NCBI GenBank assembly: GCA_045110335.1
Contig: JBGCGB010000015.1
Span: forward strand, 62,001-126,000
DNA length: 64,000 nucleotides
Direction: 5' to 3'
Source of the DNA: CALBPI01 sp045110335
GTDB lineage: Bacteria > Pseudomonadota > Gammaproteobacteria > Steroidobacterales > Woeseiaceae
Shown: positions 7,868-16,237 of the stretch, piece by piece
Numbering within the stretch: the first letter of the stretch is position 1
Layout: each line of letters opens with the position of its first letter
Program-made: the position numbers and the translations under genes
Notes under the pieces: generated by a model
Told to the model about the DNA's origin: nothing
Databases searched by the model: none
The model's input: the letters and a program-made list of their open reading frames with translations, nothing else

Positions 7868-7914
7868 GATTGAAAATCCGCGTGTCGGTGGTTCGATTCC
7901 GCCCTTTGCCACCA
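7868..7914 (+). pseudogene. tRNA-Phe 3'-half remnant (possible attachment-site scar)
   Basis: This block reads as the 3' half of a tRNA-Phe. It has an anticodon loop with GAA (GATTGAAAATCCGC), variable loop GTGTC, a T-arm with a 5-bp stem (GGTGG/CCGCC) around TTCGATT, then seven acceptor bases CTTTGCC, discriminator A and encoded CCA. The D-arm and 5' acceptor strand are absent upstream. Duplicated tRNA 3' ends running from the anticodon loop to CCA are the usual product of tyrosine-recombinase integration. No integrase gene is visible in the window, so the element itself is gone or elsewhere. Confidence 0.8.
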
Positions 7915-8104
7915 TCTAATTTCAGGCTTCTCCAGCTCCCTAGCGCGTGCGTGCATAACTGCGGGTCGACTGAGTGCGCCTGCTATTTTTAAAACAAATT
8001 GATCAGCATAAAAAAAATCAATTTCACGAATACCCTGCCGTGGCATTACTGTTAGATCATCAAAAAGACGCAAGTCAGTTTTTCGTCCGGGGGGAATTTA
8101 CGCG

Positions 8105-10639
8105 ATGTTCAAGCCAATTTTTTGTATTACCGGCGCAGTATTTCTAGCGTTAACAAGCTGGAGGCCCGCGCAAGCACAGCAGCCCGATGATTCGGATGCC
8201 AGTAGAGAAGGCTTCCTCGACGAAGTGGTTGTGACGGCGCTGCGCCGCGCACAGACATTGCAGGATGCAGCGATACCATTGCAGAGTTTTGATCAGGAAT
8301 CGCTTACCCAGTTAGGTTTGGAATCGGCACAAGACCTCGCTCAATTATCGCCTTCTCTCGGCATCTCTGCAGGCGGCGGCCCGCTGACAAGTATTTTTGT
8401 CCGTGGCGTAGGCGCGCTGACTGTGAATCCTCTGACTGACGCAGCGGTTTCGCAAAACATCGATGGTGTCTACCTAGGACGTTCGAGCGGTGCGGCAGGT
8501 CAGGCATTTTACGATTTAGAACGAGTTGAGCTCCTGAAAGGACCTCAAGGCACGCTTTATGGACGCAATGCGACCGGCGGTGTACTTAACTATATTCCCA
8601 AAAAGCCTGTCCTCGGAGAAACCTCTGGCTACGTACAAGCAGAATTTGGCGATTTCTCAAGGGTCGGTATACAGGGCGCTGCTAATTTCGCGGTTTCCGA
8701 CAGTACGGCGATTCGCATCGCGGGTAATCGGTTGACCCGCGATGGCTATTCAGATGATGGAACTAATGATCAGGACACGCTAAGTCTTCGTGGGCAGCTT
8801 TTGGTAGAACCAAACGATAGCTTGTCCATTAGGGTCGCAGTTGACCATTCCGAGATTAACAGCAAAGGGCCGGGTGGAGATTTAATAGGGACCTTTAGCA
8901 ACACTACCGGATCACTGACGGATTTCACGCCTTCGGGCTTAGCCATCAATAGTGGTCCGACATCGGCTGGCGCCAATGCAATCCGAACTGGTGTTCTTCA
9001 CACGCCCTCATTCGCTCCGTTTCAGCCTATCGACGGCGACAATGTGTTTCAGGACATTACCTTCACGGGTGTTATGGCCGAAATCAACTACAGCATCGAT
9101 TCCGGTACATTTACATTTATTCCGGCTTATCGAGAGTCTGACCAGAACTACGCGTTTACCGGACCCGGTTTTGCTCCGGCACTCACGCAGGAAGAAAACA
9201 GTCAGACTAGCGCTGAGTTACGTTTTGCAACGGAGCTGGACGGCCGATTGAACGGCATTATCGGTGCGTTCTATATTGAGGAAGATATCAGTACGAGCGG
9301 AATTTTCGCGCAGAACTATGCGACGCCAATGCAGAACTATGATAATGGCGGTGAGTCTTGGGCCATATTCGGGCAAGGCACTTTTGATGTCACTGAAACA
9401 TTTCGTTTGAATGTTGGCCTTCGCTACACGGAAGACAGCAAGTTCGTAGACGGAATTAGCGATACGTTTGTCACGTTTTGTGGTGGATCGCCCGCCAGCG
9501 GTGACTTCTTGACGCCCGGACCGCCATTTATTCCAAATGCTTTCAATCACGGATGTAATCAGGTGGATCCTGCAACAGGACTGCCTTTCATGCCGGCGCA
9601 TCCCCTGACAACGAATCGGGATGAATTTATTCAACACTTTGTGGATCTAGGATTACTTCCGGCCGGGTCTGTTGCGACCGTTCCAGGTATGGGACCGCCG
9701 CCGGTGTACAACTACCTTCTGACGTCACCTCCGGGTTTCGGCACAATGCCAGGCGCTCCAGCTCAGCTGGCAGCTATTGTAAATGTGGGTGATGGCGCGT
9801 TGTCGCAAGAGCTTGACTATAGTGAAACGACCTATCGTGTTGGCTTCGAATGGGATGTGCTCGAAGACAGCCTCTTTTACGGCACATTTGAAACGGGTTA
9901 TCGGGCAGGCGGTGTCGATCTTTCGTCAGTGAGTCCGACGTATGATCCCGAATTCATTGATGCGCTGACAATCGGGTTAAAAAATCGCTTCTTTAATAAC
10001 ACCCTGCAGATCAATCTTGAAGCGTTCCTGTGGAAGTATGATGGCCAACAGGTTACCTATTTCACGACTCTGGATTCGGCCTCTGCTTTCCCAATTGCAA
10101 ATGCGGACGCGACCATTCAAGGGCTTGATGTCGACGTTGTTTGGGCCGCGACCGACAATACGACAATCAGCGGCAACGTTCAGTTTCTGGATTCAACGTA
10201 TGACAGGTTGGAACTGGTTTCGGACCCGGGCCGCGGTCGCTTTGGGTGTGATTCCGCAGGTGTGACTAATGCTGTGGAGAGCTTTGATTGCTCAGGCAGC
10301 TCGTTGCTTTATTCTCCCGAATTTGGCGCAGATTTAACGGTTAATCACATCGTTCGCCTGTCCAACTATGCGCTGTCTCTGACAGGTAATGTTTCTCATC
10401 GATCCGAGCAGCAAACCAATTTCATATTACTGGACCAAACAGAGGCTGAGGCCTACACGCAACTGAATGTGAACGCGACTCTGTCACCTGACAGTGAACG
10501 CTGGGCGCTTTCATTTTATATGCGGAACGTAACGGACGAGCGCTATTTGCAAAACATTAATGTTTCCAATCGTGGCTTGTCATATGGCATTTTTTCGCCT
10601 CCGCAAACATACGGTTTACGTCTTAACGTCCAGTTTTAA
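8105..10639 (+). CDS. TonB-dependent outer-membrane receptor
   Basis: An 844-residue receptor with a Sec signal peptide cleaved after AQA (about residue 25), followed by a TonB box-like DEVVVTA near residues 39-45. The plug domain follows (RGVG, a VELLKGPQGTLYGRNATGGV block) and then a long beta-barrel that ends in an aromatic residue (LNVQF). It would import a substrate across the outer membrane using TonB energy. A GGGGGGAA ribosome binding site precedes the ATG. The barrel resembles the receptors often found beside catabolic genes rather than classic siderophore receptors. Its position at the head of an aromatic-catabolic region suggests a phenolic ligand; that is inference from context. 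Confidence 0.88.
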   Translation: MFKPIFCITGAVFLALTSWRPAQAQQPDDSDASREGFLDEVVVTALRRAQTLQDAAIPLQSFDQESLTQLGLESAQDLAQLSPSLGISAGGGPLTSIFVRGVGALTVNPLTDAAVSQNIDGVYLGRSSGAAGQAFYDLERVELLKGPQGTLYGRNATGGVLNYIPKKPVLGETSGYVQAEFGDFSRVGIQGAANFAVSDSTAIRIAGNRLTRDGYSDDGTNDQDTLSLRGQLLVEPNDSLSIRVAVDHSEINSKGPGGDLIGTFSNTTGSLTDFTPSGLAINSGPTSAGANAIRTGVLHTPSFAPFQPIDGDNVFQDITFTGVMAEINYSIDSGTFTFIPAYRESDQNYAFTGPGFAPALTQEENSQTSAELRFATELDGRLNGIIGAFYIEEDISTSGIFAQNYATPMQNYDNGGESWAIFGQGTFDVTETFRLNVGLRYTEDSKFVDGISDTFVTFCGGSPASGDFLTPGPPFIPNAFNHGCNQVDPATGLPFMPAHPLTTNRDEFIQHFVDLGLLPAGSVATVPGMGPPPVYNYLLTSPPGFGTMPGAPAQLAAIVNVGDGALSQELDYSETTYRVGFEWDVLEDSLFYGTFETGYRAGGVDLSSVSPTYDPEFIDALTIGLKNRFFNNTLQINLEAFLWKYDGQQVTYFTTLDSASAFPIANADATIQGLDVDVVWAATDNTTISGNVQFLDSTYDRLELVSDPGRGRFGCDSAGVTNAVESFDCSGSSLLYSPEFGADLTVNHIVRLSNYALSLTGNVSHRSEQQTNFILLDQTEAEAYTQLNVNATLSPDSERWALSFYMRNVTDERYLQNINVSNRGLSYGIFSPPQTYGLRLNVQF

Positions 10640-10663
10640 ATTAATCGTATGAACTAGTGTATT

Positions 10664-10696
10664 GGCCCTGTCCGAATGTGATGTTCGGGTAGGGCC
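10664..10696 (+). terminator. probable intrinsic terminator after the TonB receptor
   Basis: The arms GGCCCTGTCCGAA and TTCGGGTAGGGCC form a strong stem around a short loop, followed by TTTCC. The U-run is short, but stem strength and position 24 bp after the stop codon support termination. Confidence 0.6.
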
Positions 10697-10707
10697 TTTC
10701 CATATAG

Positions 10708-10839
10708 GTCACGAAAACACTAAGTGAATTTGCAGCTGCTCTGGATGCCAACGCTATTGCCATCGAAAAGTTGGCGCAGGGCATCCGCAGATTCATTAAG
10801 GATCAAGCTACGCTGAACACATTGTGTAAGGTCGTCTAA
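10708..10839 (+). pseudogene. 3' remnant of a TalB-type transaldolase gene
   Basis: An in-frame stretch of 43 codons ends in TAA and translates to a peptide with SEFAAAL, then EKLAQGIRRFIKDQATL. This matches the C-terminal tail of E. coli-type transaldolase (SEFLWQH, then DKLAEGIRKFAIDQEKL). A TAG stop lies directly upstream in frame and no start codon or catalytic domain is present, so only the gene's tail survives. It lies between the receptor terminator and the promoter of the next operon. Probably the gene was cut when neighbouring catabolic DNA was inserted. Confidence 0.7.
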
Positions 10840-10883
10840 ACCGTCGACCAGCACGATGTGATTGCTACTGATCCACCTTGAAA

Positions 10884-10911
10884 CTATAAGTCAAACAGTT
10901 TCTTTTTGATA
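10884..10911 (+). promoter_or_regulatory. operator-like motif upstream of the amidohydrolase operon
   Basis: This 28-bp AT-rich block (CTATAAGTCAAACAGTTT...) matches 21798-21825, upstream of the divergent VOC/LysR pair, at 20 of 28 positions and 20 of the first 24. It has the CAAA-N3-TTT symmetry typical of LysR-type sites (T-N11-A). It probably binds the NodD-like regulator encoded at 21856; untested. Confidence 0.5.
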
Positions 10912-10978
10912 AATGCAAACAATTTGGTCTATATCTTCCAAGGTGTTTTCATAACAAGGAACAGTAAGGGAGATTGGG

Positions 10979-12073
10979 ATGACAGTTCCTGCCATGTCGG
11001 CTGCAACAGAACGAGAACTGCTACAGGTCCAGCAGTCAGGCAAAATTCTTGCGGTGGACATTCATGCCCACTTGAACGTCGCAGCAGCGGCGGAGCTTAT
11101 TCGAAGCGCTGTACCGGATGCCCCGAGTACGTTCGCATTTTCCTGTGCCGCAACCGATGCGGCCAACGGCAAGCTGTTCCAGAAGATCGGGCCGAAGCTC
11201 AATGGTGTCGAAAGTCGTATTGCCGACATGGATAAAATGGGTGTCGACGTTCAGGCCATCAGTCCGTCGCCGGGGCAGTACTATTATTTCGCTCCGCCTG
11301 AGGTTGGGCGAGACGTGACGGCAATCATCAACAACGGCATCGCTGAGGCAGTCGCATGCCATCCTGATCGACTCGTGGGCATGGGCACAGTACCTCTGCA
11401 AAACACTGAAATGGCGATTGCCGAAATGCATCGTTGCGTCAACGAATTGGGTTTCCGGGGCATAGAAATATCGACAAACGTCAATGGACGCGAGTTAGCT
11501 GACAAAGAATTTCGACCGTTCTTCGCCGCGGCCGAGGAATTAGGCATCGTTCTTTTTCTGCATCCCCTGGGCTTTACGCACGGCCAAAGACTATCGGAGC
11601 ATTACCTCGATAACATCATTGGCAATCCGCTCGAATCAACAATCGCCTTGTCCCATCTTATTTTTGAAGGTGTGCTGCAACGCCACAGTGATTTGAAGTT
11701 GTGTGTAGCCCATGGCGGCGGCTTCTTATCTGGTTACTGGGGACGCATGGATCATGCCTACAAGGTACGGGAAGATTGCTGTCAGCACATCTCGCGTAAG
11801 CCCTCAGAATTCCTTCGCCAGATCTGGCTTGATACATTGGTCTTTGATGACGACCAGCTTGAGGAGCTCGTTCGAACCCACAATGTCGACAAGCTGTGCA
11901 TGGGATCAGACTACCCCTTTGACATGGGCGAAGAGGATCCTGTTGGGTTTCACCGTAACTTGGACGAAGAAACCCGGCAAAAAATTGTTGGCGAAAACGC
12001 CGCTAAATTATTGGGGCTGACCGTGGCATCAACTGACGCAAACATTGCCCCGCGGAAAATTGGAGGAGCGTAA
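10979..12073 (+). CDS. amidohydrolase family protein (ACMSD/gamma-resorcylate decarboxylase-like)
   Basis: A 364-residue metal-dependent hydrolase/decarboxylase of the Amidohydro_2 family. The metal-binding signature is present: DIHAH at about residues 27-31, LFLHPLGF with His after strand 5, CVAHGGGF after strand 6, and GSDYPFDM with the catalytic Asp near the C-terminus. Relatives decarboxylate hydroxybenzoates or ring-cleavage semialdehydes without redox change. The ATG has an AAGGGAGA ribosome binding site. It is the first gene of a five-gene + operon (with Rieske oxygenase, VOC dioxygenase, FAA hydrolase and MBL lipoprotein). A ring decarboxylation before or after oxygenation fits. Hydrolysis, as in the related C-C hydrolase LigY, is an alternative. 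Confidence 0.82.
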   Translation: MTVPAMSAATERELLQVQQSGKILAVDIHAHLNVAAAAELIRSAVPDAPSTFAFSCAATDAANGKLFQKIGPKLNGVESRIADMDKMGVDVQAISPSPGQYYYFAPPEVGRDVTAIINNGIAEAVACHPDRLVGMGTVPLQNTEMAIAEMHRCVNELGFRGIEISTNVNGRELADKEFRPFFAAAEELGIVLFLHPLGFTHGQRLSEHYLDNIIGNPLESTIALSHLIFEGVLQRHSDLKLCVAHGGGFLSGYWGRMDHAYKVREDCCQHISRKPSEFLRQIWLDTLVFDDDQLEELVRTHNVDKLCMGSDYPFDMGEEDPVGFHRNLDEETRQKIVGENAAKLLGLTVASTDANIAPRKIGGA

Positions 12074-12075
12074 CC

Positions 12076-13131
12076 ATTTACCCATTCGAATTTGATACAG
12101 GAATAGTCAGGAACCGATGGTATATCGCAGCGTTTTCCAAAGAAATTACGCGAGAGCCGATAGAACGAACGTTCTTGGGTAAACCGGTCGCGCTTTACCG
12201 CAAAGAAGATGGGACACCGGTTGCGATGTATGGTTTATGCCCGCATCGTTACTATCCCCTAGCGAAAGGTAAGGTCGAAGGAGACGCGCTGAAGTGTGGT
12301 TATCACGGTTTTACGTTTGATGCTGATGGCTCGTGTATCTCAATTCCATCACAGGAAGCGGCAGGGAAATTCTGTCAGCCCACTTATCAGATCGTCGAGC
12401 GCGGACCGCTGTGCTGGATATGGATGGGCGATGAAGACAAAAGTGATGACGTGGCCATTCCGCCTTACGAAGACTTCGGACTTGATCAGTCTGGCTGGTG
12501 CTATAGCTCTGAAAACTATTTTCATTTGCAGGGTCGAGCGCAACTATTAGTTGACAATTTGATGGATCTAACGCACCTGCCATACATTCACCACCATTTG
12601 CCGGGCGGTGACACGATGGCGAAGACGGTGTTGGACACGCTTGACCGTCCGCATAGCTATCAAGTTTATCGCAAGGGTAAGGTGCCGTTTAATCCATTCT
12701 TCAAGATAATTTTCGGCGCTGATGCGAGTTTCGAGGGGCTGTCGGATTTTACTCAATTGTCTGACTTCTACGGTCCGGAGTTGATTCGCACAAGTCTGCC
12801 GGTTATGGCGGATATAAAGATTGGTGAACCCATTTCGGATGATCACCGACAACTCTACATTCTGCATGGTGTGACGCCGGAGACAGAGACAAGCACACAT
12901 TATTTTGGTTTTGCGACTCGAAACTTCAGAGTGGACGAGGCCGCCGTCGGGGAGTTTTGGCTTCAGTCGGATAGCGAGATTAGGCAGCAGGATGTCGACG
13001 CAATCAACAGGGTTGAGGAGCGTTTGGAATACGGCGCAGAAAATCAAAAAGAGCTGCTGGTAGTGTCTGATCGACCGGCAATCAAAGTACGAAAACGCAT
13101 TAACTCGATGCTGGCCGCGGAAAACAAATAG
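12076..13131 (+). CDS. Rieske non-heme iron oxygenase, alpha subunit (VanA-like), ATT start
   Basis: A 351-residue ring-hydroxylating or O-demethylating oxygenase. The Rieske cluster ligands are Cys55/His57 (CPHR) and Cys74/His77 (CGYH). The mononuclear iron site is NLMD-LTH-LPYIH, giving Asp164, His167 and His172. No ATG, GTG or TTG allows the full N-terminus: the first TTG at 12175 would remove the conserved VRNRWYIAAF segment found in this family. The frame is open upstream to an ATT at 12076 that has GGAGGAG seven bases before it, so an ATT start is proposed. It needs an external reductase; none is encoded beside it. It follows the amidohydrolase by 2 bp. Confidence 0.85.
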   Translation: MYPFEFDTGIVRNRWYIAAFSKEITREPIERTFLGKPVALYRKEDGTPVAMYGLCPHRYYPLAKGKVEGDALKCGYHGFTFDADGSCISIPSQEAAGKFCQPTYQIVERGPLCWIWMGDEDKSDDVAIPPYEDFGLDQSGWCYSSENYFHLQGRAQLLVDNLMDLTHLPYIHHHLPGGDTMAKTVLDTLDRPHSYQVYRKGKVPFNPFFKIIFGADASFEGLSDFTQLSDFYGPELIRTSLPVMADIKIGEPISDDHRQLYILHGVTPETETSTHYFGFATRNFRVDEAAVGEFWLQSDSEIRQQDVDAINRVEERLEYGAENQKELLVVSDRPAIKVRKRINSMLAAENK

Positions 13132-13140
13132 GAGAATCTT

Positions 13141-14073
13141 ATGGCGCTTTTAGGGCTGCATCATCTTCATCTAGGCGTACCTGATATTGAGGCAAGCACC
13201 GCCTTTCTTCAGGATTTTGGTTTTCATCCGGCTGGAGAGAACGGCAACGCGCGCTACTTTCGGACATCGGGCGCGAACCAATATAGTGTCATTCTCGAAC
13301 CAGCGGAGAAAGCCTGCCTTGTGTCGTTTGCGTTGGAAGTCGATAACCCGGACGACCTTACGCATGCTGTGGCAAAGCATGGCGCCTCAGCACCTCAGCC
13401 GCTGACAATGCCAGGTGGCGGAACCTTTGTTACCCTGACCGACCCTGATGGCAAGACCGTCAACCTGGTGCACGGTGACGAAAAGCGTTCGCCCGATGAG
13501 CCGACAAGTCCGTACCTTGAGGTCAATTACGGCAACGTCAAGACGCGCAAAGGCAAGTCGCAAAACTTTGTGCCACCCGGGCCCGCGCAACTGTTGCGTA
13601 TGGGACACGTTGGGTTGTTTACCCTGGACTTTGCTGCGTCTGAAAGGTGGTACTGCGAAGTGCTTGGCCTAATTCCGAGTGACCAGTTCTTTGCCGGGAA
13701 ACCGGACAACATCGTCGCCGGGTTTTATCGTATCAATCGTGGCGAGGAGCATGTGGATCACCATACCGTTGCGCTATTTGGCATGGGCCGAAATGATCTG
13801 CACCATGTTTCATTCGAAGTGCAGGACTCGGAAGTGCAATTTACATCTCATCGGCATATGAAAGCCCAACAACACGATTTGGTTTGGGGGGTTGGGCGGC
13901 ATCCCAAAGGCAGTCACGTATTCGACTTATGGCGTGAGCCCAGCGGCTATCGATTCGAGACGTTTTCGGACACGGACCTTTGTACCTCTGACCAGAAGAC
14001 GGTTCCTGTGCCCATTCAAGAACAAGCAATGGACTTGTGGCTGGATCAAAGCCATGAACCCTATTTTGAATAA
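13141..14073 (+). CDS. VOC-superfamily extradiol (catechol 2,3-type) dioxygenase
   Basis: A 310-residue two-domain vicinal-oxygen-chelate protein of the size of BphC-type enzymes. The expected Fe(II) ligands are visible in the C-terminal domain: His156 (RMGHVGLF), His222 (LHHVSFEV) and Glu273 (YRFETFSD). The N-terminal domain (GLHHLHLGVPD) keeps the fold but lacks the full triad, as in the family. It should cleave a catechol ring next to the diol, giving a 2-hydroxymuconate-type product. It stands 9 bp after the Rieske gene and is followed by an FAA hydrolase, the classic order for meta-cleavage. The ring substrate cannot be named from sequence. Confidence 0.85.
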   Translation: MALLGLHHLHLGVPDIEASTAFLQDFGFHPAGENGNARYFRTSGANQYSVILEPAEKACLVSFALEVDNPDDLTHAVAKHGASAPQPLTMPGGGTFVTLTDPDGKTVNLVHGDEKRSPDEPTSPYLEVNYGNVKTRKGKSQNFVPPGPAQLLRMGHVGLFTLDFAASERWYCEVLGLIPSDQFFAGKPDNIVAGFYRINRGEEHVDHHTVALFGMGRNDLHHVSFEVQDSEVQFTSHRHMKAQQHDLVWGVGRHPKGSHVFDLWREPSGYRFETFSDTDLCTSDQKTVPVPIQEQAMDLWLDQSHEPYFE

Positions 14074-14099
14074 AATGAATCTAATGAGTAAGCAATCAC

Positions 14100-15134
14100 A
14101 TGACCAAAATTAACGAAGCCACCGGGCTTTTCGAAGGCAGCTTCGGCATAGGGACCTATCGCCTGAGTGCGACAGAAAAGGCATTTCCGGGGCTGGTGCA
14201 GCCAGACGGTACGGTGTTTGATGTGTCGCATTTGTACACAGACACCCATGCGATTTTTGACGATTGGGACAGGGCGCTCGATTCATTCGTCGATCTTGCT
14301 GCCAAAGGTGGAGAATCCGGAATTCGATTTGAGAATGTCCATTGTCTGACACCGCTCAGTCATCCAAATATTCTCGGCGCCGGCTCAAACTACAAACAGC
14401 ACGTCGCCGAAATGATGACCAACAACAAGTTTAATCAGGAAAATCGCCTTCCGGGTGAAAGCGATGAAGACTTTTTTAAACGCAACTACGCAGAAGTAGA
14501 GCAACGTGCGGAAAAGGGCATGCCATTTTTCTGGACGGGCATGCATTCGGCGCTTTGCGGCGCCAACGACGACATCTTGTTGCCGTTGATTGGTGAACAC
14601 ATGGAGTTTGAGTTGGAGCTGGGTGTTGTCGTGGCTCGAACGGGTCGATACATTCCACCGGAAGAGGCAGACGATCTGATCGCCGGTTACGTCATCGTCA
14701 ATGATTTGGGTACAGTTGACGAGTTCAGGCGAGCTGATATCAAGTTCGGGTTCGACTGGGTCAGCAAGAATCAGCCGAATCATTTTCCTACCGGTCCGTT
14801 CATCGTTCCGAAGCAGTTTATTGAATGGGACGAGGTGCAGATTGTATTGAAGGTCAACGGCAAGACCATGCAGGACTGGCCAACCAACGATATGATTTTC
14901 TCGCCGCAGAAAATGCTCAGTTACGCCTCCGAGCGCGTCAAGCTGCTGCCGGGAGATTTGCTGAGCACGGGCTCACCGCCTGGAAATGCAGGGCAACACG
15001 GTGGCGCCTGGCTTCAAGACGGCGACATTGTCGAAAGCGCGCTGACCGGTTTGGGCTCACAAAGAAATCGTGTCACCGATGAAGATGCGAAAGGCCGTGA
15101 ACCAACGTTCGGGCCATTTATTACCGAGATGTAA
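14100..15134 (+). CDS. fumarylacetoacetate hydrolase family protein
   Basis: A 344-residue member of the FAH family, which hydrolyses C-C bonds of beta-diketo acids or decarboxylates/hydrates 2-oxo acids. The metal-binding Glu residues lie in the EHMEFELELGVVV strand near residue 167, followed by GYVIVNDLG and, near the C-terminus, LLPGDLLSTGSPPGN, all diagnostic. The N-terminal ~90 residues are longer than in the minimal family. It is the fourth gene of the operon and would act on the product of the upstream extradiol dioxygenase. A second family member is in the third operon at 26029. Confidence 0.85.
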   Translation: MTKINEATGLFEGSFGIGTYRLSATEKAFPGLVQPDGTVFDVSHLYTDTHAIFDDWDRALDSFVDLAAKGGESGIRFENVHCLTPLSHPNILGAGSNYKQHVAEMMTNNKFNQENRLPGESDEDFFKRNYAEVEQRAEKGMPFFWTGMHSALCGANDDILLPLIGEHMEFELELGVVVARTGRYIPPEEADDLIAGYVIVNDLGTVDEFRRADIKFGFDWVSKNQPNHFPTGPFIVPKQFIEWDEVQIVLKVNGKTMQDWPTNDMIFSPQKMLSYASERVKLLPGDLLSTGSPPGNAGQHGGAWLQDGDIVESALTGLGSQRNRVTDEDAKGREPTFGPFITEM

Positions 15135-15159
15135 CCAATCATTCCAAGTGGAGAATTTT

Positions 15160-16149
15160 GTGCATAGATTAATTGTTACAGCAACTGTGTTGCTCCTGTC
15201 GGCAACTGCGTGTGCCGAAAAGGAACCGGCCAAAGAGTCGATGGCGGAGCCGACTATAGCGGAGCCGACGAACGAATTTATAACGCTGGGTACCATTGCA
15301 GGTCCAGTCTCAAACGCGAACCGGGCGCAACCGGCGAACGCCTTGACGGTGAACGATGACTTGTACCTTGTTGACGCGGGCGACGGAGCTATTGGACAAC
15401 TCGCGAAAGTGGGTTACCGCGTGGACGACGTTGACGGCTTATTTATTAGCCACCTTCATTTTGATCACACCGGTGGCGTACTGGCTTTACTGGGTCTGCA
15501 AAGCCAGATAAACGCCAAGAAAGCGTTGAAGGTCTATGGCCCACCGGGTACGAAGATTTTTATCGATGGTTTGGTTGCCGGTATGGAGCCGATAATGGGT
15601 GCCGCGTTCGGCATGCCCAATCGCTCTTGGAAAGCACTGGTTGAAGTTGAAGAAGTTGTCCAGGGGTCAACGATTGAATTGGCCGGCTTAACCGTGCATG
15701 TCGCCGAGAACTCGCATTTCGCCATTCCTGAACAAAGCGGACTACCGGAAAAAGCGAAGTCGCTGTCGTTTCGATTCGACCTTGAGAACCGATCAATCGT
15801 CTATACCGGAGATACTGGCCCTAGCGAGGCGCTCGAGAAGCTTGCTGAGGGCGCTGATCTTCTGGTGAGTGAAATGATGGATATCGACGCGATTCTCGTG
15901 GAGATACTCGGCAACAATCCCAATATGCCCAAACGCCAGTACGCTGGCGTCGAATGGCATCTGAGAGCGCACCATCTGCTACCCGTCCAGGTGGCTGAGT
16001 TAGCTTCGAAAGCAGGCGTTAAGAATCTCGTGGTGACCCACATGTCACCGAACGTCGCAACGGCGGAAATGGCGAAGCAGTATCTGGACGAAATCGCTGA
16101 GGTCTACGATGGTCCAGCCGTCATCGCCGATGATTTGGATCGTTTCTGA
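15160..16149 (+). CDS. exported MBL-fold metallohydrolase (lipoprotein-like)
   Basis: A 329-residue protein with a signal peptide (HRLIVTATVLLLSATACA), probably lipidated at the Cys, although the lipobox is not perfect. The mature domain has the Zn motif SHLHFDHTGG, a GDTGPSE strand carrying the bridging Asp, and later His residues (THMS), as in the RNase Z/arylsulfatase branch of the MBL superfamily. The GTG at 15160 is chosen because AAGTGGAG lies seven bases upstream and it begins the signal peptide; the open frame to 15070 overlaps the previous gene. It is paralogous to the product of 19796-20806. A periplasmic hydrolysis of a conjugated phenolic is one possibility. Confidence 0.8.
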   Translation: MHRLIVTATVLLLSATACAEKEPAKESMAEPTIAEPTNEFITLGTIAGPVSNANRAQPANALTVNDDLYLVDAGDGAIGQLAKVGYRVDDVDGLFISHLHFDHTGGVLALLGLQSQINAKKALKVYGPPGTKIFIDGLVAGMEPIMGAAFGMPNRSWKALVEVEEVVQGSTIELAGLTVHVAENSHFAIPEQSGLPEKAKSLSFRFDLENRSIVYTGDTGPSEALEKLAEGADLLVSEMMDIDAILVEILGNNPNMPKRQYAGVEWHLRAHHLLPVQVAELASKAGVKNLVVTHMSPNVATAEMAKQYLDEIAEVYDGPAVIADDLDRF

Positions 16150-16197
16150 CACGCAACATTCTGTAAAAATGGGACTGTCTAGTGGCCACGATCAGTC

Positions 16198-16234
16198 GGG
16201 GGCTAACTCCATTCGAGTTAGTCCCCGTTTTTTT
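16198..16234. terminator. intrinsic terminator between convergent operons
   Basis: A strong stem (GGGGGCTAACTC with GAGTTAG-TCCCC) around a 5-nt loop is followed by G and seven T. It lies between the 16149 and 16238 gene ends and, since the stem is symmetrical and A residues precede it at distance, may serve mostly the + operon. Confidence 0.85.
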
Positions 16235-16237
16235 GTT

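Larger units (their letters stand above)
6947..8104. other. gene-free stretch with repeats and a tRNA remnant
   Basis: This 1.1 kb holds repeat C copies, family 2 copy B and a 3' tRNA-Phe fragment, described separately. An open frame on - at 7310-7675 runs through repeat B, has no recognisable domain and no ribosome binding site, and is not called. The frame at 7816-8073 on - is the antisense of the tRNA remnant. The last 100 bp should contain the promoter of the TonB receptor, but no clear -35/-10 pair stands out. Confidence 0.6.

Noticed and set aside
7816..8073. 85-codon frame on the - strand
   Set aside because: It is the antisense of the tRNA-Phe remnant; peptides with WWQRAESNHR-like sequence are a known artefact of tRNA genes.
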